DNA from: Xylocopa sonorina
Lineage: Eukaryota > Arthropoda > Insecta > Hymenoptera > Apidae
Length of the DNA stretch: 64,000 nucleotides
Assembly: GCF_050948175.1 (NCBI RefSeq)
Contig: NC_135199.1
Location: 8,560,501-8,624,500 of the forward strand
Direction of reading: 5' to 3'
Of the stretch, positions 29,667-44,298 are shown piece after piece (the first letter of the stretch is position 1; every line of letters begins with the position of its first letter). The notes beneath the pieces were generated by a model. That model saw only the letters and a list, made by a program, of their open reading frames with translations. It was not told where the DNA came from and ran no database searches. A program made the position numbers and the translations under genes.

Positions 29667-32638
29667 CTTCCCTTGATATCCCTAATTCTTCTCCGCTTGC
29701 GTCTTCGAATCCCCGTGACTCGTCTGCTCGGGGATACGCCTCTGAAGCGATTTCTTTCGCTGGTTGAATCCGTCTCGACGAAAGTAATGGTTTCTTGACA
29801 CGAATAGATCCTTAGACCTCTGCAAGCTCTCTCAATGAACCGAGTTATCGATTCACGATTTTCAAGCTTAAATAAGTCTCTTCTATTTTATATTCCCTCG
29901 ATAGAATTCCAAAGATTCGATTTCTATCCTTTTTAACGCTTTCCTTTCTAACTTTTAATTTCACGTTCTATATCCAGGCGATTATTCAACTTCCTTAAGT
30001 TATCTTTTAATTCAAAATTAACAAATTTCACAGTCTATGCCATCCCTTTAGTAAAATAGAGGCTTTGTTAATAAGAAAGATGACTTTGTTAATAAGAAAA
30101 TCTTTAAGGATGTTTTTGTTCGATAAGACAGCTTGAAGTAATCTTCTCTGTGGCCTAAAAATTAGTAGCTCATTTTAGCGTTTCGAACTGATCAGTAATC
30201 TAAGATGCGATGATTAACTGCGCTGGCTCGGATTTTGGTGCACGTGGATCCCCCTTGTTTTAGTCTGAAATTCAGAAATTTCGATTCATGAAATTGTATT
30301 GTACAAAAATGTGAGAAATTAATTGAGTGTTCGAAATCGCTTAACAGGAACTGTACATTTCATTTAATTTTATTCACAATAGAAGTAAAAATCGCGCGTC
30401 AGTTATCCTCAAGTTCCAACACTTTTTAAGCCAGTCACGAATGCAATTGAAATATTTTTATCTCTTCTTCTTCAATATTTCATTACTTTTGTCTTATTGC
30501 GCAGTTGGAGCAAGAAAAATACTATGTCCTTGAAACATAATTGATTCTGTGCAATTTTTGTTTTGTTATAGCTTCGACAGAGCTGCGCCAATAAAATGAG
30601 TAACATGTTAAAGTCTAACAAAAGAGTCTAACACTTTGGCGACTCGTAAAAAAAGGAAGAGAATTCACAGACAGAGATGGAAATCGAAACGTTCTCTAAC
30701 ACGTGATATTCATGATTGAAAAATACGATTGTTTACTACGTGGACAGTATGTAAATCCAGTAGAATACTGACGGATGCCTTTCATGCTTGACTCATGAAA
30801 CAGTTCTGGATTATACTGGGGATCATCGGTATCGACAGACGTCTCATTCAGAGCGGATACCTTGTAACATTATTCGAAGCGATGCATATTACCATATGAG
30901 CTGCACATTATCGAGCTATTAGTAATGCAAATGAATTTAATACACACTTGCTCTCTTTTACCGGTTTTCATCCAACCCGACCGCGGAACGTTGTCGTGTA
31001 TGAGTTTGAGAAAAACATTCTCGAAAACATGTTCTATCTGTTACATAGAAATGTTCACGTAATGCGGACATTAAAATGAATAATTCATAGGATAAAAATA
31101 GATCAAAATACGCGTTGAGTCAGATGAGAATGTTTATCTGATCATTTGGAGAATCTTTATTATCACATATTCTTCTTTTTTCAATAACTGGGATCTCCAA
31201 ATGTCATATGTTAAATATTCTTGTCTGATGTGACATTTAACAAAAGAAGACAATGCACGGTAATTAAAAAGTATGCAATCTCTAAGATAGTCGGTATCTT
31301 AAATAGTAGAGTGTGTTGAAAATAAGTTTGCCAATAAAAGTAAATAGATATCAACTACATTGTGAAACGTTTAAACATTTACGTTAGTTGATAATTATAG
31401 TGCGGGCTTGACAGAATCATGGAAGTATGTATATATGGTGAACTTATGCAATATCATTTAGACTTCCTGAAGAAAGTGTACGCGCTGTCTCGCTTGTCGG
31501 GTTAAAGAATGACAGTGGTCTAACTGTTCTGTTTCCATTCAATGGAACGTATGAATCGAACGTAAATACTTACTACATTCTGCAATTGATAGTCTAGGAT
31601 TATTTTTGAATCGTATAGTATTTTACAAGAATAATAGTACCCACTAATAATTAATTGTTTGTCAATTGAAGAATGTGAAAAATGAAAGAAAGAAATTATT
31701 GTTCATAACTACCGAGTGCGGTGATTGCGAAAGGTAAAATAGTTTATCTGAATAAATTATAGAAAAATTTACACATTTTAATTCAGGAAAGTATTCATAA
31801 AAGTTCTACTAAAATTGTAGTTTAACTACGCAAGCCCTTGTATCTTCATAATTAAACACAATTCTTTCTGTGCACCAATTATCTTCGCACACTCATTTTC
31901 AACACTCGAAAGATCATAATCAACATGTTCGCACGCGTCACGTGTTACTATGTTCTACAAGATACCCCGTTCTTGCCCTACGGGATGTATTCATCCACAT
32001 ACAGGATGTTCGACGCAAAAAGAATAAAACGATAATGTAATTCGTACTTTTCTTGCCTAAACTTCTTTCTCGAATTGAAAGTTTTTCACCTGTGCTCACA
32101 AAAATTGTAAACCTTTCAAATTTAAACAACTTCTGATGCGTTCGAAATTATCAAGTGTATACTAGATTAAATTCTTTGTAAATAAGATAGCTAGTCAATT
32201 GGTATTTTATAAAAACATTCGATTTTTTACTGTTTTTGCACGTTCATCCCATTACTGAAATTATTATAATTAAAAACAAGACTAAAATGTCGTGTAACGA
32301 AAAGTCTATAAGTGCTTTGTAATGAAGTTATGGTGGCAATATTAAATGCAAAGGAACCGCTGACAATTGATTCGATTCTAATGTAATACAGAACAAGAAT
32401 TGATTAATGGATACGCTGTGTGTTGATACAAGCGGCGACTGCTAAATTAGTGATTCATATATCGAGTCAATTGAATAGTATATAAATGTTGCGTTGTATT
32501 TTCTAAGTGTTGTTTTTCTCTACTCATACAAGCCTAACATCGACGTGCTATTGCATCTTTTCATTCGAGAAATGAAACATTAGTTCTGTAAATACATTTT
32601 ACATGATTACAAACCACAAATTATCTATTTACTCTCAC

Positions 32639-32844
32639 TCTATTATATTACGAGCAAGTTCGCCGTCGCACTTCATATTTTCTTTACAGCGACTAAAAAT
32701 ATCATTTACGGACATTTTTTCACACGACTTTCTAATCTCATTTTTAGTTGTGGAATATATTCTAACAAAGTTTCGTACAAAAACCGTTTGGACACCCTGT
32801 GTGCTATCAAGTTTGACGAAATACACGAGAATTAAAAGAATCAT
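32639..32844 (-). CDS. possible first coding exon of a small secreted protein
   Basis: A minus-strand reading frame from ATG 32844 starts MILLILVYFVKLDSTQG, a good signal peptide. About 50 residues follow, including SCEKMSVNDIFSRC and ENMKC, and the frame reaches a splice donor (GA|GTGAGA) at 32639. The three cysteines and the Lys/Asn-rich mature part suggest an insect secreted or venom/cuticle-type protein, but no family was recognised. I could not find a convincing second exon. An upstream in-frame TTG would extend the frame. It may be a chance ORF. Confidence 0.3.
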
Positions 32845-33788
32845 ACGCGCAAGAGTCTTGAAGAGGACGTTTCCACTTGCAGCCAATTCACTGAGCCTGC
32901 AGGATGTCGTACACTTTTCGAAGTAGCTCAGAAAACGTGAAACAATCCTACGCGCACGAAGGACGGACGACGACTGCCGGCGCTTTTGCCGACGATAGAC
33001 AGGAACCCAAGTGTATATGACCCTTCCTCAGAGGTAGCAGTGGCGCCGCAACCACCGCCGTCGGCTCTGCGAGCCCACCCTTCTCCTACCCTAGCTTTTC
33101 CGTCATGGTCAGCGTCATCGGGTCTCCCACCAGCGTCCACTCACCCTCGCTCAGAACCACCACAGTCGGGAACGTCGCAGGTTCTTGGTCTTCTGCGCTT
33201 GCACTTTATTTTTAACTGATGTCTGGATAGATTGGAGGCAAAAGTCTACTATAACTTCTTCCAATTAATTCCAGTTATCTTGTTTCCAGTTATCTTTGTT
33301 TGTTTTATCAATAGTCGAATGTTTTACCTTTTGCTCCATATTCTCTTCGTATGTATTCAAATGTTAGCACCAAAATAGTTAATTCTTGATTTTTTCCACT
33401 GCTCTATGTTCTGTCCTTCAAACTTATTCGTGTTAGGAGTCCTTAATGTCTCTTTCTCTCTTTCTCTCTGAAATAGCGAGTCCAACTTATCACGAACTTT
33501 CTACACTTTCTATTATTATAATAAAGAACAATGTAAACATTGCAAATATAACATTCAACGTAAATGTGCAGAACAAATAATGCTGTTGCTAGTGACCAAT
33601 CGTTTCACTGACAAAAGGGTAATGAAACGAAGAAAAATTTAATTGTACGCCTGGCTGCGTTATTGCTCGCAAATAAACTGCAATGAAAGGGGTTATTAAT
33701 CATCAGGTCTCCCAACCTTCTCGTCCCGTCAAGTACATCTTCATCACTAACTATACAAATTATTCTACCTTTAATGTCCAGTGCTATT

Positions 33789-34088
33789 TTAAGCCTCCCT
33801 TCGTCGTTCATTGAAATGTCCACCTCGGACTATTGAACCTCTAAATCCCTGGCTTTGACCTCGTCGGAGGTTAAATATTCTACCTCTAATTCCCCGTCCC
33901 GCTTGCCTCTTCGTGTTTGTTCCAATCAGTGACCGGCAAACCTGTTGCTCTCCTCGTTGAGCCGACCGATTCACCGTGCCAAATTCATTCGGACAGGGTG
34001 GGTGTACAAGAGATGTCGGCCAGGAACGTGTGGAGAACATCGTCGAGGTCATGTTGCTGGCTGAGACTCGTTGCTTTTTGCATTCCAT
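33789..34088 (-). other. RG-rich ORF of unknown nature
   Basis: A 99-codon minus-strand frame ends in an Arg/Gly-rich stretch (AGRGIRGRIFNLRRG, then GFRGSIVRGGHFNERR). A second minus-strand frame opens where the first stops (near 33820). This could be an RGG-type exon, a decayed coding copy, or chance in a locally GC-richer patch. No splice structure was established. Confidence 0.2.
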
Positions 34089-36134
34089 CTTGAATCGATA
34101 CAGGGGCTCTTCTGGATCTTCTGCCCTCTACTCTGATACTTCTATTATGTATAATGGGATTGTACTTAGCGTACGAACTGCGTTTGGTATTTAATTATTA
34201 AGAACTTTTCTGACTTCAACGCGTAAAAGAAGACGTTGAAGACGGAATTTCTTTAAAGAGAATACTACACCTTTGTATAACGTTTATACAATACAGTGAA
34301 TAAATTGTGGCAATGTTTTGGTAACATGATAAAAAAGAAGTATTTCATAACTTATTTCCAGTAAGCATATTTTACGCATAAATTGCGAAGATATAAATAC
34401 AAATTGATCTACGATCTATGATAAAGGCAAACATAGCAGGTAAAAACTACTTTTACGTGTTCGTGTAAATGATATACGATATCAAGGCCATAAGATTATT
34501 TTTAAAACAAATATTTCATTAACAACCTAAACAAATATTTAGATTATCCTCCCGTTGAAAGGTTCAGTGTTCATTATGCAAAATATATTGATATTAGGTT
34601 GCGCAATAAATCTGTTCGCATTTCCCGGGAAGAATAAACATTATTATACATTTTTTATAGATCTTACTTAATATCAATGATAAATATTTCTCCAATACAT
34701 AATTTACGTTGATACGGACGGACTTATGACATAATCTAATACTATGATGGACTACTAATGCTGTGTTAATATTTCCAAGCAAATAATGTTTCATAGGAGA
34801 TCAATATTTGTCTCTTTTTCAAAATTCAAGATGATATTTATCTATCAAAGTATGAAGAAGGTATATTTCTTATTTCTAGTTTGCGTTAATTTTCTCCATC
34901 TAAGGAACAATCTCTTTCAACGGGTATTGAATGAAACAACTGACACAACCATATAGTAGCTTGAGATAGAAAAGTCAGAGAACAAAAACAAATAAATTTG
35001 GACACCAACGGTCCCAAATATACTAGAAAAGCCTCGAGCGGGTATTGAGCGGCGCGTACACATTATAATTACGCACATTGAATGATATTGATTGCCAAGA
35101 TGCAAATGGATCGTGTAGTAGCGTGTTGATAATACAACGGGCCAAGCGATTTGATCACGTCGCGTGCGTATAACCCGCTGGAAACGATGACAAGGTAAAA
35201 AGTGATCGTTTGTACATGCAGCATAACGCATCAGTTCTGTCGCGCATTGAAGCAGAGTCTGATGTTGTTAGAGCCTAAGCCTTGTGTTCAATATAGGTTT
35301 TTTTCAAATGTTTATCCACAGGAATTTCTTCAAGAATGAAGTTGGTGGTGTAAGATATGATAGTAGATGAGTTCAAAAATCCCCAGAACGCCATGACCCG
35401 TTGGTCAAGCAAATAAATCGAAATGGGAACTGCAAGAAAAAGTGAATTATTCAATGTACATGGTGGTGAGATTCGCGAAAAACAAGAAGAACGAGAAGAT
35501 CTTATAAAATTACGATTCTCCTGTGAAATTCCTGCGGACGATGTCGAAGGACAAGTACAAAAGAGGAGCAGAGTGGCAGAGTTGTAATTTGCAACAGGTT
35601 CTCGTTCATGGAAAAACATTGACGACTGAAACGCGTACGCGTTCAGACACCCGATTATATCCCCGTAACATTAAGGGTCATAATACTTTGTCCCATCGAG
35701 TATAGACCATCTCCTTTCTCTTTCTCTGAAGTACGCTCTATTCTGCTCCATCCTACGTTTAACGTATTTAAAAGAGCCATGTGATTGCGTATTTTTCATG
35801 AATTATAGCCGGATGCATGGTAGTTACTCCAATTCTTTACAGATTTCAAATATCCGTTATTATGCTGAAAGATAACCATTGTATTATCTTGTTCGATTTG
35901 AAATTATCATGATTTACAATAAATTTTACACGAGCTATAAAATGATATATATTTTAAAACGCAAGAAAATAATTTCATTGTTCAATTATAGCAAGCGAAA
36001 TAGTGGCAGTATTCCATTTTTGTTCATCACAATTACCATCCCTCACGGGGGTGTTTCCTTCCATTCTAAGGCCTACAGTAGAACTCTTGCGGGTCGCAAC
36101 TATCCGCGAAAGAAATAATCAGCTTTACGTTACC

Positions 36135-36143
36135 TATAAATAG
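36135..36143 (+). promoter_or_regulatory. orphan TATA box (+)
   Basis: TATAAATAG, followed about 30 bp downstream by a GC-rich CGCGAGTGTTTGCGACGAGT stretch that looks like a transcript start. No CDS was recognised in the following kilobases. Confidence 0.35.
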
Positions 36144-39059
36144 CATTGTGGCGCGTTTACGCGAGTGTTTGCGACGAGTGTCGAGAGGCCACGACGTGAA
36201 AGGGAGAAGCTCGGGTACAGGTGCATTTCCCAGCGAGTACAAATTGATTTGAAAAACATTATGCTCCCGTGCAACAACCGGTTTTCACGATGATTGCTCC
36301 GCGAATCGCAATTTTATCGTTTGCGCGTGCTAACTCCTCGACATCCACCCTCGCTTCTGCTTTTCCTTCGCGCACAAGCGTTTTCTGTATTAACATAGAT
36401 ACATTGCATTTAAATATATTGTCTGTATAATGTATCCCCCCCCAGTAACAGTAACTGCTCGTTAACACTAGAACAGCTCAAATATTCTGAATATATAATC
36501 AGTACAATACGTACATTAGAAGTTAAAAATATTTAATGTGGTTTACTATTTTTTAACACTGGCATTGTTTTTATCCAAACAACAGATATATCTATAAAGT
36601 ATGTAGAAGCAAATTTCTTTGCAATTGAGATTGGAGTAAATCGTCCTTTGCCAACAAGCATATAAAGCAGAAAAGCTTTGAGAAATTCTTGAAATACCCT
36701 CTCAAAATAACTTCTACGTTGGTCATTTTATTCGACTAGACGATTCTTAGGCTATTCTGAGGAGAATCTAATTGAGATTGCAGCTCTTCGTGCTTAGAAA
36801 AAGCTCTTGGAATTCCTTCTCGAGGCAACACGCAGTTTCCAGTGAACTTGTTATAATGGACACGTTTAACCAGTCAGGGGAGCAGCTTAATATCTGTTTC
36901 AGAGAAGGCACAATTACTTTCTGTAATGCAAAAATGATGTTTCACCGTGTACAACCCCCGAGTTGACGATTTAACAGATTGTGTCTTTAGCGTTGAACAG
37001 TCGGTTCGATGCTGACTACTGAAGGAAGATAAGAAGGTTAAAGTTAAATGCTTTTAGCACTTTCTTTCATATACATATCTTTCCTTGATTCAAATTATAA
37101 ACTTAAATATAGATGTACTATATCATACTATAAGTATTAATCACAGCCAAATTAATAGTTCAACTATTACTTAAGATTGTGTCACGATAAATTGAATTAG
37201 AAGAATGAATAGAAACTAAAATATTTCGTTTAAGTTAGTAGAGTTCAACAGACCTATCGGTTTTGTCCATGATAGGGGTAATCTTATCACAAACCATGGC
37301 ATCGTGTATGGCTATCATGCATACACACATTGCAATCGTTAAGCTTAACTGTATGCCTTCGAAAGTGTTCAAAAATTATTCCACTTATTAAAATGGATTC
37401 ACCAAATGAATGCAGATAGGGTTCTTCGAAGCGTATAAATCAGATTTGCTTTACATCTTGTTCGCCCATCGGATATGGTGCCAGCGATAAGTCGAAGCGT
37501 ACATTAGTACGGCTTACTTAACGTCAATATAAATTCCGATACGCTGATCATCAAGTCGTCAACTCATTCAATCTTGATTTCTGATGTACGTATATTTTTG
37601 CTTCTATCGTGTAATTATGTTCAACATGGTAATTACGGTTGAAAATCATTCAGACATTTCATCGTGTGCACGACAGGTTCAACGAGGCATCTCTTTGATT
37701 AATCTGGACACATTTCAGCTTGCATATCTGATTCGTGAGGAACATTAATTCATTCGCATCACTGGAAAATGATTAAAATAGGTCATGTATCATGAAAGTT
37801 TTTGATAGTCGAATAAATGTTGAATAATGATGAAAATAAAAATTGCTCCTTAACAGGTCACTGGACGGAATTTCAAATCAGGCTTTGCCACGATAAGAAA
37901 TGTGGATTTTCTTCCGCGATCAGTTCAGGGAAACGTTCAATGATTCCATGTTTCCGGCAAACATTATTTTTCTAAAAGTGTCGGTCAACTGGAATTATAT
38001 AATTTTTTTTCTGATGTTTATCTGAATCGTTTGCTCCGTTGTGCCTATTGCCCGCGTTCATTGGCCGCCCTTTCGATTGCTCGCAGACACGAAGCTTTTT
38101 CCTTTTTTTTTTCTTCCATAAAAATTCCAACGCTCTTCCCTCCCTACTTCTTTGTTGCGTGCGTACAAAGTCATGACTTACATGGGCGTCGATAGAATTT
38201 TACTTAAAAGTGGATAAATTATAGCTTTTTCAAATTCATTAGTACTTTAACTCAATGTAATTACTTTGTTAATGAAATTCTTTTCCAAACAAATGTAGAT
38301 TTTCTCGAATTGTCTAAATTATAGCAGAAAATAATGAAATTTTATCTTTGATTAAAGGGCGTTAGAATTATTCAATTTGCATCTATCTGATCAACGTACT
38401 TACTGTTTTGCGTGGAATTACAACCACGCCTCGTCCCTTACCGCGTGATCCCGCAACCCACGTGGATAGACATTCTCTCGAAGCGCTCACGCTTTACAGT
38501 TACAGTGTGTACTGCGGAAACGAACAATTTCTAATGTGTCTTCTGCAGGATGCGAATAGAACTTCTCCGGCGCTCTCTCTTTACTAGAGATTAGATTCTT
38601 GAACATTTCTATATTTGAAATTCTTCAGTAAATTGAAGTATCATGTTCAGTGTGAAATATATTTAAAAATGACTCTCATATGCAGTTTTAAGAAACTGAA
38701 GTTCAACGTTCATACATTTCTCTATCTATCCTAAAAATAATCCTCGACCAAAGGTCTGTTACGGATCTGTAATTGATGATATACCAAATGATGATGATAA
38801 TTGGAGATCAGCAATTTGATGCCATTGTACTATAAATCACATTTTGAAGACTTCTTGAACTTTCCTCCTCCATTTCTAGTTTCTTCTTCAGACTGCCAAT
38901 TCAATTATCGTTACAAAAAAGGAGAAAAACCGAACGGCAACTTATGCCCATATATAATTCTAGGTCTTGCTAATTTTTTTGAATCGCGATGTCCAGAGCG
39001 GGAAAAAAAGGTGGTGCACGCGATCTACACTTATATATAAGCGGAATGTAAAATTAGGA

Positions 39060-39650
39060 GGACCGAGGCAGGTGATAAAAAATAATGCTGAAACAGCAGC
39101 GCGTCGGCGCCCATGGACGGCCTACCCCCTTTTAGCTACTCCCATCGCCGTTGGAGGCCGAGAGAGCAGAGCTCGAGAGCGAACTCGAAGGCTATTTATA
39201 GTAGGGAGCGGCTTCTAGTTCCCACCGCGTGAAAAATCGCGACTGGTTTCCTGCGAGCCATAGAGAAGGAAAGAAGAGAACGAAACGAAAGAAGAGAAGG
39301 GAGGCGGTCGAACTCTGTTAGGGCGAAGGGTGGGGGAGGGGTAGGATTAAATGAAAGGAGAGAAGAATGAGCGACACTGTGAAGAAAGACGGAGGGAATG
39401 AAACGGAAAGAGACACGAAAACGTGAGGAGGACGCTGGTTCTCTCTGCGTGCCCGTCTTGACTCGCTTCTTCTCTTATCCGTTCGTCTCGATTTAAGCGT
39501 TCGCCCCCCAAAAGAGACCTGAAAGCCCTGAAAGGCCGCTGTCCTTGCAAGGGCGCTCCCGTGAACTACACCCGCCAGAGGAGACAAGAAAGTCGCTTCG
39601 AGCCGTTTACATCCCCCTCTGCGGAATGCCAGCGCAGAAATCCAGACATA
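39060..39650. other. GC-rich, purine-biased block
   Basis: A marked rise in GC within AT-rich DNA, with a long purine tract on the plus strand (AGAGAAGGAAAGAAGAGAAC and similar, 39260-39440). It resembles a promoter with 5' UTR, or a regulatory element. ORFs here are compositional and overlapping. Confidence 0.35.
39192..39200 (-). promoter_or_regulatory. orphan TATA box (-)
   Basis: The minus strand reads TATAAATAG inside a conspicuously GC-rich block (39080-39250). Predicted start is near 39165 on the minus strand. The plus-strand reading (TATTTATAG) is a weaker TATA box, so orientation is uncertain. Confidence 0.3.
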
Positions 39651-42600
39651 GAAGTCAACGCGCTGATGGTAAACTATTGAGTGAACCGTGTCGTCCCTTC
39701 AATTCATCGACTATGTAAATATGTATGACAAAAGTATGAAGAGTCTACATAGAGAAGAGTATACAGTTCTCAATATTGATAGTCTTCAAAATTATGTGAC
39801 TATATATACCTGATTGAAATTTTATTGTGATCCAAATAAAGAGTTATAACTTTAACTCTAGCAGCTATAATGGTGTGCAAAGCCAACTCGTCTGAAAAAA
39901 TGCAATTCTTTGTTAATTGCATATCCTGTGATATGTAAAAGGAAAGAATGTTAATTCACTGTATTTTACTTGTTTTTGCGTACTTACGATTCCAAGATGA
40001 ACGATTAGCACGGATACTAAGAAATCAATCACGTGATTTATACCGCGTTACTGACTTTATAAATGCATGAATTATCGTTATTCGACGTAGTATGTGACTG
40101 CCGGGACGAAAAAGGATAAACGTTCGTCGAGAATAGATACATTTGAGGAGAAATCCTCATTCATTACGCAACATTCCTAGTAACAAGGCGAAACGCGCGA
40201 TAACATAATTATCCTGTAAAAAAATAAAAATAAAAATGCAAGGACGCGTAGTAACTTCTTCTCCAATTCCAGTCTCTATTTTTCCTGTCAATATCTCATT
40301 TTTAATAATGCTCCATCCAGTTAATGCTTCATTAACAGTAGTTATATTTATACGCAGTTTACATTTTAAAAATTATACATTACTATGTATTTATTTAAAT
40401 ACTTGTTTCAATTGTTCCAATTCGGAATAAGCAAAATATCATGAACTATTGAGTATTATAATATATCCCGTTCCAAGTAGGAACACTAATAAAAATTCAA
40501 GGCAAGCAACACTTAAGTCCTTAGACGGTTTTCTAAATGGATAACCGTTATGACACGAACGTTTCAAAACATCAATGCTATACCATAACGCCCTTGTCGA
40601 CCAATAATGCTTGAAGGTTTAAAATTTTACGAAATTGACTTCTTCATTAGCACGTGTATCGTCGCGCTAAAAAGTGTATCTACTCAGATACGAAGTTAAT
40701 TTTTTCGTACAATATATCCCTTACTCTGTGTCAGCCAAAACATTTCTGGCTGATATTTCGTGAGAAGAGCATAAGTACAGTTGCTATAGAAATATTTACT
40801 TGCAAGCTAATTTATTAATTGATTGCATAATGTTTACACTTCCATTTATAACTTTTTCCCGCGTATACTTTATATCATGCGCATGCGCAGATCGAAATTT
40901 GTCAAACAGACACTCGCGCATACCTTGTATGCCATTGATATAGATTGTTCCGAGAGAAATAATTAATGATATAATTACCGTGCTCGTACATAATCTTCAG
41001 TCAATGTTACTTTGTAGCCTGATAAATGTATATCGTTGAGCGATGTAAGCGACCGTTTGTACGAGCGATATAATTGACTCAGTAGCTACTGTTCACCGGC
41101 CGGCCAAGTATGCACACAGTAAATCGATAAAGCTCCACGAACCCTAAAAGCGACAATTCCATAGGAGATGAAACAACTTGTCATCTTCATTACGAGCAGA
41201 ATGTATGTCAGAGCTTTTATACCTGTCTGTTTCTGTCATGAAATTGTAGATTTTCCAACAAATCACTGGCAATTCGGGGGTCCACAGTGCGCAGCGAAAC
41301 GTCAAAAACACACGCGAACAAGAAAATAACAGGTCGTAGACCCTACAACAATGAATGGTTCTAAAAGCCGTCGAAAGATGGCAGCTCGGGCGTTTTATGA
41401 ATTATCCAGTCTCCTTTAATTTATAACATTATCTTTCACATAATTAGAATGTTCCTTGAACTTTATGTTACATATTTCTGTATTGTGTTCTGTATTTTAC
41501 GCATGGAAAACCTATATGTTTATCAAAAAAATTTTGAATGCCTACATTGGGACCTTGAGATGGTGGTAATTCTATCAAATGTATAAAATTATTCGTTCGC
41601 ATTAGATCACTTTACGTAACGTATGCTATCCAATCAAAGTGAATGATGCATTTGATCTATTGCACTTTCATATTGTGCATTACACTTGCACTTGACCTCT
41701 CGTCAAGTTCCATGCTCACGCAGAGTTGATTATTGATTCATATGGACGATATCGTTTGATACCATTGGAAGAAATGCGCGATTGCATCTGGTTTGGAATA
41801 TTCGTTTGAGATTTTTATATAGCAAATCAACCTTAAACAGAGAAATATTTATTTAACCGTAAGAGTAATAAACGATAATCGGTTATAGTACCAACAAAAT
41901 TACTAAATATAATGAAATAACTTTACCATGTGATTATGTCATTGCGACGTGTATTAAATGTTAAGGACAAAAATAATGTTGCACTTTGCGTAAGCTGTTT
42001 AGCTGGAATTTATATTGTTTGTTTTTGACCGTACGATTCAACATACCAGAACAAGAATACATACTTTCCACTTGTTTTAATCAATGTTCCTCTTTTTTAC
42101 TCGTATATTATTACTAGCAAATTTTCAATTGTCGCTATTCCTTTCATTAACTTTCGTGGGTGTTCTTATGTACAGCTTCTATCTTACAAAATGGCAACCA
42201 GACATCGAAATGCAATCGATTCTATCGAATGATTAATGCGGTAAAAAGGTGAAACTACTTGACATTTTGGCACGAACCTCAACTTTTATTTCCAAACCAT
42301 TTCCAACGTATATGGAATCGGATATGGGACGAATATGGAATCGATTGAAAAACATCGTTATTTGATACTGCATTGAAGTAATTGTAACACGTGGTCTTTC
42401 CTTTCGTGTAAGTTAGCGTACTTAATATCGCCGTAACATTTTATGAATGTAATTCAAGACTCTGCCGGCTCACTACTCGAAACGATTGGCATTGACTGGT
42501 GACAAACGCGTAATCGTCTCGCATTAACAGTAGATGTTGTGAATAGGACCAGAGTATGGTTGGACGACAACACAGAAAATCGTAACGAGTATTATAGAAA

Positions 42601-44298
42601 TGGTCAACATTTTACGATTTCTTGTATAATATAGAATATGAATTATGCTTCTGCCATAATTTATTTAGAACAATTCAACGTACGATTGAACGTTGGTATT
42701 TTAATGAAAGAATTGAAACGTGGCGGCTCGTACATTATATTTCAACACTGAAATATCAGCTCGACGATCTTTATATAGCGATAGTTTATCCGCGAACTCT
42801 ACCTGACGTACGGAAACGGAAGATACTCATTACACGCGTAAGGCTTTTTAAATTCGAAATCAGTGAAGCCACTAAACAGATTCCTTTTTATAAACCGCAC
42901 ATTACAACTTAATTGCATATGATATCTAAATGTCAACGTAGATCGTTCTTAATTATAATGATACAATAATACCTTGTCACTTAGCATCCCATAGAGTGTA
43001 GGGTGGGAATGGTAACAAGCATATTAAATACATGGATTGCAGTTGTATAACTATTTCTGAGTAAAATTAAAACGTCAGTATTTAAAATATGATTAATCGT
43101 TGAGATTACATTGTCTATTAAAATTATATAAATTCACAATTTAATCCAAGCAAATAATATAAATAATATTTAAGCATATAACAAAACTTACCTAGATAGT
43201 TAATTGGATGAAAAATCGATTCTTCTTCGATCATCGATTATGCACAATATAGGAATCGATCATGGCACACATAGAACTGTATCACTTCGTTTAAGAGGAC
43301 ACATAAAACGTTTCACACGTACAAACACCATGCAACCAGATTGTTCTATATACGTTCCAATTTCCGTAAAGCTGTGAAAATTGTCAATGCTAGGAAACTT
43401 CGTTTATTCCACGAGACTCCGTTCTCCATGTCTCGTAAGAGTTTCATTCGTTCGAACCGACTCGCTGCGGTCTGCACTCGTTTGGACGTTTGCACACGCT
43501 TAACTGACAATGAAACGAAGCTTTGTAATTTCCAGGTCGCATGCACCTATCTATAGTGGGTATGAAAGTAGTACTATCAAGGACATATCAAGCATACACT
43601 ACTTGGAATTTGTATCTTTGGTAGATAAATGTAATGCATTTCCAATACCTGTTTAAAGTCGCTACATATGGCGTTGCTGTTGTCGTCGCGTATTACAACC
43701 GAATATCGATTGCTAATCAGTCGATCGATAATACGACATTACTTGAAAAACCTTGCATAGAAAACAATCTGTGCCAAAAATATCTGAAGTTTGTTTACAC
43801 TTGACTAGTTCTAGTAACAAGTAGCGACGTAAGATTGTATTTTTAAACAACTAAACAACGTATCGATCGTTCGATGTATTATTGTAGTTAGAAAATCTAG
43901 GTTCTAGAATCTCTGTTTGATACCTCTTGTAACTGGAACGTACCTTTAAAGATGTTACTTGTTCTATTACTCCAAATTATTTTTTCAAATATTTCTTGCG
44001 ACGTATGTCATCGTCCTCGAGAAGGTTAACTAAATTAGCGATTAAATTTCGAAGAAGCGTAATATTTTTCTAAATTCAATAAGAGTACTTATTCGTTTAC
44101 TGTCCTGTTGTCCTTTTGCCTCTCGTTTCCATAAGATATGACATGTTTGTGTTCGAATTAGTCTCATTGTTATGGAATCTAGAAAATTTGAACTAAGGGT
44201 TGCAGAAGTGGCGATCTTAACCGAAGATCAGCGAAACGGTTTCGGATCAGCTATCGATTCTTCCCGAAGATTTCCGGGAACAACCGAGGTCGTGAAAG

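Noticed and set aside
33605..33823. 72-codon minus-strand ORF (DISMNDEGRLKIALDIKG)
   Set aside because: Considered as a frameshifted continuation of the RG-rich ORF at 33789-34088; no evidence of a shared homologue, so not joined.
39318..39587. Minus-strand ORFs in the GC-rich purine block
   Set aside because: Two overlapping frames with Ser/Arg/Phe/Leu bias caused by the purine/pyrimidine tract; no motif.
42622..42912. 96-codon plus-strand ORF in the gene desert
   Set aside because: No splice partners, signal peptide or recognisable motif; it is consistent with a chance ORF.
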